64,000 bases of DNA from Streptomyces sp. RerS4 (GTDB lineage: Bacteria > Actinomycetota > Actinomycetes > Streptomycetales > Streptomycetaceae), in the NCBI RefSeq assembly GCF_023515955.1, contig NZ_CP097322.1:5318501-5382500 (forward strand), in the 5' to 3' direction. The notes under the pieces are model-generated. The model saw only the letters and a program-made list of their open reading frames with translations. It was not told where the DNA came from and did no database searches. Numbering within the stretch: the stretch's first letter is position 1; each line of letters begins with the position of its first letter. Below, piece by piece: positions 1 through 8,077 of the stretch. The translations under genes and the position numbers were made by a program.

Positions 1-1116
1 ACCGTCCGGCACACCAGCGACCCGCGCGGACGCGCCTCCGACGGCGGCTGGGTCGTCACCGAGGACGGCCTCGCCATGGCCAACCAGGCCGACGCCGCCC
101 ACCGCGTCTTCCCCTGCAACGACCACCCCGCCGACAAGGCCTGGTTCACCTTCCGCGTCACCACCCCCGCCGGCCTCACCGCCGTCGCCAACGGCGTGCC
201 CGGCGCCCTCCCCGCCACGCGGGCCGCCGGCGCGACCGAGTGGACGTACCGCACCCTGCACCCCATGGCCACCGAACTCGCCCAGGTCTCCATCGGCCGC
301 TCCACCGTCGTGCACCGCACCGGACCGCACGGACTGCCCCTGCGCGACGTGGTCCCCGCCGCCGACCGGCAGAAGCTGGAACCCTGGCTGAAGAAGACCG
401 CCGGCCACATCACGTGGATGGAAGACCGGATCGGCCGCTACCCCTTCGAGAACTACGGCGTGCTCATCGCCCGCGCCAAGACCGGCTTCGAGCTGGAGAC
501 CCAGACCCTGTCACTCTTCGAACACGGACTGTTCACGGGCGAGGGCTACCCCGAGTGGTACGTCGAGTCCGTCATGGTCCACGAACTCGCCCACCAGTGG
601 TTCGGCGACAGCGTCACCCCCCGGACCTGGTCCGACCTGTGGCTCAACGAAGGACACGCCACCTGGTACGAGGCCCTCTACGCGGACGGCCTCGGCACCT
701 ACTCCCTGGAACGGCGCATGCGGGAGGCCTACCAGCGCTCCGACCAGTGGCGCGCCGCCGGCGGCCCCCCGGCCGCCCCGAAGGCCGCCGCCCCCGGGGA
801 GAAGATCGGACTGTTCCGTCCCGTCGTCTACGACGGGTCCGCCCTGATCCTCTACGCCCTGCGCCAGGAGATCGGCACCGAGGCCTTCGACCGGATCGAA
901 CGGCGCTGGGTGGCCGAGCACAAGGACGGCGTCGCCGGCACCGACGACTTCGTGCGCCTCGCCTCCCGGGAAGCCGGACGCGACCTCAAGGCCTTCCTCG
1001 ACCCGTGGCTCTACGGCGCCACCACCCCCGCGATGCCGGGTCACCCCGAGTGGGGCGGCCCGGCGACAGGCCGGGGCCCGGCTCGCGCCGCGGCCCCGAT
1101 CACCGGGAAGTCGTAG
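1..1116 (+). CDS. M1 family metallopeptidase (aminopeptidase N-like), 5' end cut by window
   Basis: This frame is open from the first base, so the N-terminus lies outside the window and about 371 C-terminal residues are visible. The zinc signature HELAH is at nt 580-594 (residues 194-198 counted from the window edge), and the third zinc ligand is the Glu of NEGHATWYEALY at nt 649. Family M1 enzymes remove N-terminal residues from peptides. A substrate-binding stretch GFELETQTLS lies upstream, replacing the classical GAMEN motif, as often seen in actinobacterial relatives. The tail FLDPWLYGATTPAMPG matches the end of short M1 proteins without a large ERAP-type C-terminal domain. An internal ATG at nt 76 is not the start because coding continues upstream. 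No signal peptide can be judged. Substrate unknown. Confidence 0.9.
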   Translation, partial: TVRHTSDPRGRASDGGWVVTEDGLAMANQADAAHRVFPCNDHPADKAWFTFRVTTPAGLTAVANGVPGALPATRAAGATEWTYRTLHPMATELAQVSIGRSTVVHRTGPHGLPLRDVVPAADRQKLEPWLKKTAGHITWMEDRIGRYPFENYGVLIARAKTGFELETQTLSLFEHGLFTGEGYPEWYVESVMVHELAHQWFGDSVTPRTWSDLWLNEGHATWYEALYADGLGTYSLERRMREAYQRSDQWRAAGGPPAAPKAAAPGEKIGLFRPVVYDGSALILYALRQEIGTEAFDRIERRWVAEHKDGVAGTDDFVRLASREAGRDLKAFLDPWLYGATTPAMPGHPEWGGPATGRGPARAAAPITGKS

Positions 1117-1208
1117 GAAAACGGTATGACGAGCCGGGAACGGGCATGACACCATCAACGAGGTCGCCGGGACGTCCGGGGAATCTCCGGACCGGGCGCC
1201 GCGTTGGA

Positions 1209-1228
1209 CGTGACAGTGTTGTGTCACG
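1209..1228. promoter_or_regulatory. Inverted repeat upstream of hflX
   Basis: CGTGACA-GTGTTG-TGTCACG forms a perfect 7-bp inverted repeat with a 6-bp spacer about 60 bp before the hflX start. The arm length and spacing fit a dimeric regulator operator, but no specific regulator is recognised. It could also be chance. Confidence 0.3.
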
Positions 1229-1286
1229 CACGGCGGTACCTTTGGCCCTGGCCGGCGCGACATCATCGAATCGACGTAAGGATCCA

Positions 1287-2792
1287 ATGACCTCCTCTTC
1301 TTCCCCTTCCCAGGACCCGCGGGACGCGCAGAACGTGCGGGACTCGCAGAGCTTCACCGAGAGCCTTCGGGCCGATGCCCTGATGGAAGAGGACGTCGCC
1401 TGGAGCCACGAGATCGACGGCGAGCGGGACGGCGACCAGCTCGACCGCTCCGACCGCGCGGCACTGCGGCGCGTCGTCGGCCTCTCCACCGAACTCGAAG
1501 ACGTCACCGAAGTCGAGTACCGCCAGCTCCGCCTGGAGCGCGTGGTCCTCGTCGGTGTCTGGACCTCCGGCACCGTCCAGGACGCGGAGAACTCCCTCGC
1601 GGAGCTCGCCGCCCTCGCCGAAACGGCCGGCGCCCTCGTGCTCGACGGCGTCATGCAGCGCCGCGACAAGCCCGACCCGGCCACCTTCATCGGCTCCGGC
1701 AAGGCCCGCGAACTGCGCGACATCGTCCTGGAGAGCGGCGCCGACACCGTCGTCTGCGACGGCGAGCTCAGCCCCGGCCAGCTCATCGCCCTCGAAGACG
1801 TCGTCAAGGTCAAGGTCGTCGACCGGACCGCGCTCATCCTCGACATCTTCGCCCAGCACGCCAAGTCCCGAGAGGGCAAGGCACAGGTCGCCCTCGCGCA
1901 GATGCAGTACATGCTGCCGCGCCTGCGCGGCTGGGGTCAGTCGCTGTCCCGGCAGATGGGTGGCGGCGGCGGTGGCGGCATGGCCACCCGAGGCCCCGGT
2001 GAGACCAAGATCGAGACCGACCGGCGCCGCATCCGCGAGAAGATGGCGAAGATGCGCCGGGAGATCGCGGAAATGAAGACCGGCCGCGACATCAAGCGGC
2101 AGGAACGACGCCGCAACAAGGTGCCCTCGGTCGCCATCGCCGGCTACACCAACGCCGGCAAGTCCTCCCTGCTCAACCGCCTCACCGGCGCCGGCGTACT
2201 GGTCGAGAACGCGCTCTTCGCCACCCTCGACCCGACCGTCCGCCGCGCGGAGACCCCGTCCGGCCGCGTCTACACCCTGGCCGACACCGTCGGCTTCGTC
2301 CGGCACCTGCCCCACCACCTCGTCGAGGCGTTCCGCTCCACGATGGAGGAGGTCGGCGACTCCGACCTCATCCTGCACATCGTCGACGGCTCGCACCCGG
2401 CGCCGGAGGAGCAGCTGGCCGCCGTACGCGAGGTCATCCGCGAGGTCGGCGCGGTCAACGTGCCCGAGATCGTGGTGATCAACAAGGCCGACGCCGCCGA
2501 CCCGCTCGTGCTCCAGCGCCTGCTGCGCATCGAACGGCACTCCATCGCCGTCTCGGCACGCACCGGACAGGGCATCGAGGAACTGCTCAAGATCATCGAC
2601 GACGAGCTGCCCAGGCCCGCCGTCGAGGTCGAGGCACTCGTGCCCTACACCCGGGGCGGGCTCATCGCCCGCGCCCACGCCGAGGGCGAGGTGATCTCCG
2701 AGGAGCACACCCCGGAGGGCACCCTGCTCAAGGCCCGCGTCCACCAGGAACTGGCCGCGGAACTGGCACCGTACGTGCCCGCGAAGCACTGA
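1287..2792 (+). CDS. hflX: GTPase HflX
   Basis: HflX is a ribosome-associated GTPase of the Obg-HflX superfamily; in studied bacteria it splits stalled or hibernating 70S ribosomes. The 501-residue protein has the N-terminal HflX domain (GTVQDAENSLAELAALAETAG onward), the glycine-rich linker QMGGGGGGGMATRGPGETK with the following arginine-rich coiled coil, and then the G domain: G1 GYTNAGKSS, G3 DTVGF and G4 NKAD. The start is ATG 1287; the reading frame is open far upstream, but that sequence is arginine/proline rubbish lying antiphase to the M1 gene. It carries a serine-rich, acidic N-terminal extension of about 90 residues before the HflX domain, as in other Streptomyces. A strong terminator follows directly. 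Confidence 0.95.
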   Translation: MTSSSSPSQDPRDAQNVRDSQSFTESLRADALMEEDVAWSHEIDGERDGDQLDRSDRAALRRVVGLSTELEDVTEVEYRQLRLERVVLVGVWTSGTVQDAENSLAELAALAETAGALVLDGVMQRRDKPDPATFIGSGKARELRDIVLESGADTVVCDGELSPGQLIALEDVVKVKVVDRTALILDIFAQHAKSREGKAQVALAQMQYMLPRLRGWGQSLSRQMGGGGGGGMATRGPGETKIETDRRRIREKMAKMRREIAEMKTGRDIKRQERRRNKVPSVAIAGYTNAGKSSLLNRLTGAGVLVENALFATLDPTVRRAETPSGRVYTLADTVGFVRHLPHHLVEAFRSTMEEVGDSDLILHIVDGSHPAPEEQLAAVREVIREVGAVNVPEIVVINKADAADPLVLQRLLRIERHSIAVSARTGQGIEELLKIIDDELPRPAVEVEALVPYTRGGLIARAHAEGEVISEEHTPEGTLLKARVHQELAAELAPYVPAKH

Positions 2793-2811
2793 CGGCACCC
2801 CGTGCGTGACG

Positions 2812-2841
2812 AAGGCCCCCCGCTCGATCGCGGGGGGCCTT
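2812..2841. terminator. Rho-independent-type terminator after hflX
   Basis: A perfect stem AAGGCCCCCC / GGGGGGCCTT, extended by the CG/CG pairs closing the loop, lies 20 bp after the hflX stop. It also sits downstream of the convergent protease gene, so it may serve both strands. There is no long T-run, as usual for Streptomyces terminators. Confidence 0.8.
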
Positions 2842-2850
2842 CCTCATGAA

Positions 2851-2890
2851 TCGTCAGCGATCGTCAGCAATCGTCGGCAATCGTCAGCGG
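2851..2890. repeat. Four tandem copies of a decamer
   Basis: The decamers TCGTCAGCGA, TCGTCAGCAA, TCGTCGGCAA and TCGTCAGCGG follow each other without gaps, between the hflX terminator and the 3' end of the protease gene. Single-base differences show some age. The unit length is close to one helical turn. No function known. Confidence 0.85.
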
Positions 2891-2898
2891 CGTCTCTC

Positions 2899-4077
2899 CT
2901 ACTTGAACTTGCCGCTCACCGCGTCGTAGATGCCCTTCGCCTCCGGACCCAGCCGAGGACCGGCCAACCAACCCGCCTTCGCCGGGCCGATCGACGTGTT
3001 CGACACCAGCGCCGGCTTGCCGTCGGCACCCGCCGCGACCCAGCCGCCACCCGAGGAACCACCCGTCATCGTGCACCCGATGCGGTACATCACCGGGTCC
3101 GCCTGGCTCAGCGCCAACCGACCCGGCTTGTCCGTGCACTGGAACGCCTTCTGGCCGTCGAACGGAGCCGCCGCCGGGTAGCCCGTCGCCGTGATGGAAG
3201 CCACCTTCTGCACCGCCGGCGCGTTGAACTCCACCGGAAGCGCCGTACCGACCGTCTCCTCCAGCGACTTCGTGCCGCCCTTCTCCGGCGTCACGTGCAA
3301 CACCGCGAAGTCGTACGGGGCACCCGCGCCGCCCGTCGGACCGCCGGTCGCGATCCACTGGTTCGACGTCTGCGCCCAGTCGCTCCACCACACGCCGTAC
3401 GGAGCCACCTGATCGCGCGGGGCGTTCTTCAGCTCCGCCGCCGGCTTGCCCGCGTTGTTGTACGACGGGACGAAGGCGATGTTGCGGTACCAGCCACCGG
3501 CCTTGCCCGCGTGCACGCAGTGACCCGCCGTCCAGACCATGTTCGACTTGCCGGGGCGCGCGGGGTCCTTCACCACGGTCGCCGAGCACACCATCGAGCC
3601 CTCGGGCCCGTCGAAGAAGACCTTCCCGGACGCCGGAACACTGGAGTGGTACGGGGCGACGGCCGGCTTGGCCGCTACGGGAGCCGGAGTCGGGTCCGTG
3701 ACGCCCTGGTCCTTGCCCGCGTCCGGGTCGACGGCCGGACGCTGCGGCATCTCGGCGTCACGCATCCGGTCCGGGTCCCACAGGTCCTCGATGATCGGGT
3801 TGACGTAGTCGCCCGCCTCGCGGAGCCAGTCCTCCTTCTTCCAGTTCTTCCACGCACCCCCCTTCCACTTCTCCAGGTCGAAGCCGTGCTGCTTGAGCTT
3901 GTCCTTCAGCTCCTGCGGGATCTGGAAGCCGTCCGTGGCGCCGGACGGCAGCGACGCGGCCACGGTCGGCTTGGCGTCGCCGCCGCCGGCCTCGCCGTCG
4001 CCGGGTCCGCAGGCCGCGGCCGTCAGCGCGAGCGCGGCCGCGCACAGGATCGCGGTGACCGGTCGGTTCGGTCGCAT
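2899..4077 (-). CDS. Secreted lipoprotein trypsin/V8-like serine protease
   Basis: This 392-residue exported protein starts at ATG 4077 behind a purine-rich ribosome site; the frame is open further upstream but carries no plausible coding. Residues 1-22 are a lipoprotein signal (MRPNRP, hydrophobic core, LTAAAC), so Cys22 is probably lipidated. A linker of about 120 residues rich in Trp, Lys and Asp (KQHGFDLEKWKGGAWKNWKKEDW) precedes the protease domain. The catalytic triad can be read: His in VWTAGHCVH, Asp in YDFAVLHV and Ser in MTGGSSGGGW. The active-site environment resembles glutamyl endopeptidase/V8-type proteases (peptidase family S1B) more than classical trypsin. It lies on the opposite strand to hflX with its own start region. 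Substrate unknown. Confidence 0.88.
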   Translation of the reverse strand: MRPNRPVTAILCAAALALTAAACGPGDGEAGGGDAKPTVAASLPSGATDGFQIPQELKDKLKQHGFDLEKWKGGAWKNWKKEDWLREAGDYVNPIIEDLWDPDRMRDAEMPQRPAVDPDAGKDQGVTDPTPAPVAAKPAVAPYHSSVPASGKVFFDGPEGSMVCSATVVKDPARPGKSNMVWTAGHCVHAGKAGGWYRNIAFVPSYNNAGKPAAELKNAPRDQVAPYGVWWSDWAQTSNQWIATGGPTGGAGAPYDFAVLHVTPEKGGTKSLEETVGTALPVEFNAPAVQKVASITATGYPAAAPFDGQKAFQCTDKPGRLALSQADPVMYRIGCTMTGGSSGGGWVAAGADGKPALVSNTSIGPAKAGWLAGPRLGPEAKGIYDAVSGKFK

Positions 4078-4360
4078 GTCGTAAGTCCCCCTGGTGCTTC
4101 GAGGTGTTGAGACGGTGTCGCCGGTGGCGGTGTGCAGCACCCCACTATGCCGCCGCCGGGTAGGACGGCGACCCCCGGGTCCGCGGTTCCTTCGCGCGCA
4201 CCGCCCTCGCGCGGGCCGCGACCCGTGTCGGGGCAAGGATCTTCGGTCCACCCGTGATCCGTCGCCGCCGGCGTCGTTGGTACGTACGGGGGACGGCGCA
4301 GCAGCGTTCATGTTCGAGGCGCAATCCGGAAGATGAAGACGTGCGGAGGACCGAGATTTC

Positions 4361-5830
4361 GTGGCCGTGACCGAGCCGCCCGCAGCCGCGGCGCCCCTTC
4401 TCCCACCACCGGCGAGCCGTACGCCGGACCCCGGGCCGCCCCACGCGCCCGACTCCGCGCCGGACTCTTCGCCCGACCCCGCGCATGCATCCGCGCCTGA
4501 ATTCGCTCTGGTTCCGCCGCAGGTCGGCCGGTTGCACGCAGCAGCTGAAAGCATCCTGCGCCGGCAGGCCCAACGCGAGTCCGCCGCCCGGACGTACGCC
4601 CGCTCGCTGCCCATCGTCCCCGTACGGGCCCGGGGGTTGACCATCGAGGGCGCCGACGGCCGGCGCTACCTCGACTGCCTCTCCGGCGCGGGCACCCTCG
4701 CCCTCGGCCACAACCACCCCGTCGTCCTCGAAGCCGTCCGCAAGGTCCTCGACTCGGGGGCCCCGTTGCACGTGCTGGACCTCGCGACCCCGGTCAAGGA
4801 CGCCTTCACCACCGAGCTCTTCGAGAACCTGCCGCCCGGCCTCGCCGCCGACGCCCGCGTGCAGTTCTGCGGACCCGCCGGCACCGACGCCGTCGAGGCC
4901 GCCCTCACCCTCGTCCGCGCCGCCACCGGACGCACCGGGCTGCTCGCCTTCACCGGCGCCTACCACGGCATGACCAGCGGAGCCCTGGCCGCGTCGGGCG
5001 GCGCCACCGACGTACGCGTGACCCGGCTCCCGTACCCGCAGGACCGTCACTGCCCGTTCGGCGTCGGCGGCCCCGAGGGCGCGCGCCTGGCCGCCCGCTG
5101 GACGGAGAACCTGCTGGACGACCCCAAGGGCGGGGTCGCCGCGCCCGCCGGCATGATCCTCGAACCCGTCCAGGGCGAGGGCGGGGTCATTCCCGCCCCG
5201 GACGACTGGCTGCGCCGGATGCGCGAGATCACCGCCGAGCGGGGCATCCCGCTGATCGCCGACGAGGTCCAGACCGGCGTCGGCCGGACCGGCGCCTTCT
5301 GGGGCGTGGACCACGCCGGGGTGGTGCCCGACGTGATGGTCCTGTCCAAGGCGATCGGGGGCAGCCTGCCGCTCGCCGTGATCGTCTACCGTGCCGAACT
5401 CGACGTCTGGGCCCCCGGCGCCCACGCCGGCACCTTCCGCGGCAACCAGCTCGCCATGGCCGCCGGCGCCGCCACCCTCGCCTACGTACGCCGCAACGGC
5501 CTCGCCGAGCGTGCGGCGACCCTCGGCGCCCGGATGCTGAGCGCCCTCCACGGCCTGGCCGCCGAGCAGCCGTGCGTCGGAGAGGTCCGGGGTCGCGGCC
5601 TGATGATCGGCCTCGAACTGATCGACCCCGCCACCGGGGCCGCCGACCCGGGCCTCGCCACCGCCGTCCGCCGGGAATGCCTGAACCGCGGCCTGATCGT
5701 CGAGCTCGGTGGCCGTCACGGCAGCGTCCTGCGCCTGCTGCCCCCGCTGACCCTCACCGACGAACAGGCCGCCGCCGTCCTGGACCGCCTCGCCGACGCC
5801 GTCCCCGCCGCCGCCCGCCGGCCCCACTGA
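4361..5830 (+). CDS. Class III PLP aminotransferase, diaminobutyrate--2-oxoglutarate transaminase type
   Basis: First gene of the siderophore-type operon. A 489-residue fold-type I PLP enzyme; the PLP lysine is in VMVLSKAIGGSLPLAV and the phosphate/aldehyde-binding residues are in IADEVQTGVGRTG. The family that pairs with IucA/IucC synthetases transaminates L-aspartate semialdehyde to L-2,4-diaminobutyrate. The GTG start at 4361 has GGAGGA 10 bp upstream; a second in-frame GTG lies six bases on. The first 50 residues are Pro/Ala-rich low complexity. No decarboxylase for conversion of diaminobutyrate to diaminopropane is visible nearby, unlike schizokinen or rhizobactin loci. 2-Oxoglutarate dependence and the exact substrate are inferred from family and context. 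Confidence 0.85.
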   Translation: MAVTEPPAAAAPLLPPPASRTPDPGPPHAPDSAPDSSPDPAHASAPEFALVPPQVGRLHAAAESILRRQAQRESAARTYARSLPIVPVRARGLTIEGADGRRYLDCLSGAGTLALGHNHPVVLEAVRKVLDSGAPLHVLDLATPVKDAFTTELFENLPPGLAADARVQFCGPAGTDAVEAALTLVRAATGRTGLLAFTGAYHGMTSGALAASGGATDVRVTRLPYPQDRHCPFGVGGPEGARLAARWTENLLDDPKGGVAAPAGMILEPVQGEGGVIPAPDDWLRRMREITAERGIPLIADEVQTGVGRTGAFWGVDHAGVVPDVMVLSKAIGGSLPLAVIVYRAELDVWAPGAHAGTFRGNQLAMAAGAATLAYVRRNGLAERAATLGARMLSALHGLAAEQPCVGEVRGRGLMIGLELIDPATGAADPGLATAVRRECLNRGLIVELGGRHGSVLRLLPPLTLTDEQAAAVLDRLADAVPAAARRPH

Positions 5831-6238
5831 CCGAAGGACCCCCGATGCCCGACCCCTCCGCCCCCCACCCCCACCCCGAGCCGGGTCCCCCCGCCCCCGC
5901 CCCCGGCGACGCGCTCCCGGCGGTGGGCTCCGCGTCCGGGCAGGCCGGCGCCCCGGGCCCCGGCGTGCGCACCACCGGCCCGGCCGACGGCGGGGCCTTC
6001 CCCGGGCCCGCCGCCACCCCACCCCACCGGCGCCCCCGCCGCCCGCCCCGACCGCCGCGGCCCCCGCCCCGCCGCCCGCCGCCGCCCGTACCGGGGAGGC
6101 CGAGCCGCCCCGGCCCCGGGGCACAGGCCCCGCACCGGCCTCTCCCGGGAACTGCCGGAAGCCGCCGCGGCGCCCGGCGACCCCCAGCCCTGGACGGCGC
6201 CCGCACCCCGGCCGGCCGAGCCCGTCCCCCCGGGCAGC
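5831..6238 (+). other. Disturbed 5' region of the IucA/IucC gene: good start in one frame, synthetase in another
   Basis: An ATG at 5845 with GAAGGA six bases before it opens a frame reading MPDPSAPHPHPEPG and continuing as Pro/Ala/Gly-rich sequence to about 6015. The synthetase itself is read in a different frame (start GTG 6239). That frame is open back to 5831 but has no start codon before 6239. Between 6020 and 6120 the third frame also gives credible low-complexity sequence (PTAAAPAPPPAAARTGEAEP). One extra base, or two missing bases, in the C-rich stretches would fuse the ATG to the synthetase. This may be sequencing error, genuine frame disruption, or a leader peptide. Confidence 0.55.
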
Positions 6239-8047
6239 GTGCCCCGCCAGAAGGACGGCACCCTGCGACCCCGCGTCGGTGGGATCGGCCCGGTCGGCCC
6301 CGAACCGGCGGCCCTGCCCGACCTGCTGGACCACCCCGACCCGGCCGTCGCCGCCGAAGCCTCCACGGTGGAGAACCTCCTGCGGTGCTGGGTGCGCGAA
6401 AGCGGCATCGGCCGCCCCGACGGGCCCGTCGGAACGCTGCTCCGCATCCCCCTGCGCGCATCCGGCGTCACCCTGCTGGTTCCGGTCCGGCATTGGTCCC
6501 CGGCAGGCTGGCACCGCTTCGCCCCCGCCCGACTCGAAGGCGCCCCCGCCCACGCGCCCGCCGTCGACGCCGCCACGCTCGCGGCCCTCATCGCCCGCGA
6601 GGGCGCCGGCCGCGGCGGAACCGACCTCGTCGGCCGCGTCTGCGACTCCGTCCGCCGGACCACGGCGTTCATCGCCGACCGGCGCGCACGCCCCACCGCC
6701 CCCGCCCCCGTCGCCGCGGACCCCTTCCTCAGCGCGGAACAGTCCCTCCTCCTCGGTCACCCCCTCCAGCCCGACCCGAAGAGCCGCGAAGGACTCTCCG
6801 AAGCCGACGCACGTCGCTACTCACCCGAACTCCACGGCTCCTTCCCCCTGCACTGGATCGCGGTCGCACCCACCGCCCTCGCCACCGACTCCGCCTGGAC
6901 CGAGCGGGGCCGCCCCGTCTCCGCCGCCCAACTCCTCGCCCGGCTCGCCCCCGGGCTCCCGCTGCCCGCCGGCACCACCCCCCTTCCCCTGCACCCCTGG
7001 CAGGCACACGACCTCCTCCAACGGCCCGCCGTCGCCGCCCTCCGCGACGCCGGACTCCTCACCGACCTGGGCCCCCACGGCGCACCCTGGTACCCCACCT
7101 CCTCCGTCCGCACCGTCCACCGCCCCGGCACGCCGGCCATGCTCAAGCTGTCCCTGGGCCTGCGCATCACCAACAGCCGCCGCGAGAACCTCCGCAAGGA
7201 ACTCCACCGGGGCGTCGAGGTCCACCGACTGCTCCGCACCGGCCTCGCGGAACAGTGGCAGGCCCTCCACCCCGGCTTCGACATCGTCCGCGACCCCGCC
7301 TGGGTCGCCGTCGACGCCCCCGACGGCACCCCCGTACCGGGCCTCGACGCCCTGCTGCGACACAACCCCTTCCGCTCCGACGACCACGCCGTCTGCGTCG
7401 CCGCACTGACCTCCCCGCGCCCGTGGCCCGGCCGGACGACGATGAGCTCCCTCCTCGCCGACACCATCGCCCGCCTGTCCCGCACCACGGGACGCGCCGG
7501 CACCGCCGTGGCCGCCGAGTGGTTCCTGCGCTACCTCGACCACGTCGTCCTGCCGGTCCTCGCCTTCGACCGTCTCGCCGGTATCGCCCTCGAAGCGCAC
7601 CAACAGAACACCCTGGTGCTCCTCGACCCGGCGGGCTGGCCCGTCGGCGGCCGCTTCCGCGACAACCAGGGCTACTACTTCCGCGACTCCCGGCGCACCG
7701 AGCTGGAGCAACGCCTCCCGGGCATCGGCGCCGTCAGCGACACCTTCGTCCCGGACGCCGTCACCGACGAACGCTTCACCTACTACCTCGGCATCAACAA
7801 CGTGCTCGGCCTCATCGGAGCCTTCGGATCCCAACGCCTCGCCGACGAGCGCGTCCTGCTCGCCGCCTTCCGCCGGTTCCTCGGCAAAGCCGCGGACCTC
7901 GGCCCCATCCCCTCCCGCCTGCTCGACTCACCCACCCTGCGCTGCAAAGCGAACCTGCTCACCCGCCTGGGCGGTCTCGACGAGCTGGTGGGCCCCGTCG
8001 CCACCCAGTCCGTCTACGTCACCATCGCCAACCCCCTTCACGATTGA
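6239..8047 (+). CDS. IucA/IucC family NRPS-independent siderophore synthetase
   Basis: These enzymes adenylate a carboxylate (usually citrate or a citryl intermediate) and couple it to an amine or hydroxylamine. The visible 602 residues match the usual length of about 600. Family landmarks: LLGHPLQPDPKSREGL (ATP/substrate loop), LPLHPWQ, KLSLGLRITNSRREN (adenylate binding) and the C-terminal EAHQQNTLVLL with GRFRDNQGYYF of the FhuF-like/ferric-reductase-type end. Translation at GTG 6239 lacks a convincing ribosome site; the likely original start is ATG 5845 in another frame. It lies between the diaminobutyrate-type aminotransferase and an acetyltransferase, so the product probably contains diaminobutyrate or a derivative. 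Whether one synthetase makes both couplings is unknown. Confidence 0.85.
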   Translation: MPRQKDGTLRPRVGGIGPVGPEPAALPDLLDHPDPAVAAEASTVENLLRCWVRESGIGRPDGPVGTLLRIPLRASGVTLLVPVRHWSPAGWHRFAPARLEGAPAHAPAVDAATLAALIAREGAGRGGTDLVGRVCDSVRRTTAFIADRRARPTAPAPVAADPFLSAEQSLLLGHPLQPDPKSREGLSEADARRYSPELHGSFPLHWIAVAPTALATDSAWTERGRPVSAAQLLARLAPGLPLPAGTTPLPLHPWQAHDLLQRPAVAALRDAGLLTDLGPHGAPWYPTSSVRTVHRPGTPAMLKLSLGLRITNSRRENLRKELHRGVEVHRLLRTGLAEQWQALHPGFDIVRDPAWVAVDAPDGTPVPGLDALLRHNPFRSDDHAVCVAALTSPRPWPGRTTMSSLLADTIARLSRTTGRAGTAVAAEWFLRYLDHVVLPVLAFDRLAGIALEAHQQNTLVLLDPAGWPVGGRFRDNQGYYFRDSRRTELEQRLPGIGAVSDTFVPDAVTDERFTYYLGINNVLGLIGAFGSQRLADERVLLAAFRRFLGKAADLGPIPSRLLDSPTLRCKANLLTRLGGLDELVGPVATQSVYVTIANPLHD

Positions 8048-8077
8048 CGCGCTCCCACGGATCCGGAGAAGAGCCCG

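Noticed and set aside
240..1286. In-frame upstream extension of HflX by about 350 residues
   Set aside because: The sequence is Arg/Pro-rich, lies antiphase to the M1 peptidase gene, and the normal HflX length begins at ATG 1287 after a promoter-like gap.
4146..4360. Iron box before the siderophore operon
   Set aside because: No TTAGGTTAGG-type sequence or clear variant is visible on either strand.
4145..6760. 871-residue minus-strand open frame over the siderophore operon
   Set aside because: Low-complexity Gly/Arg sequence, no ribosome site or motif, and opposite two genes with clear domains.
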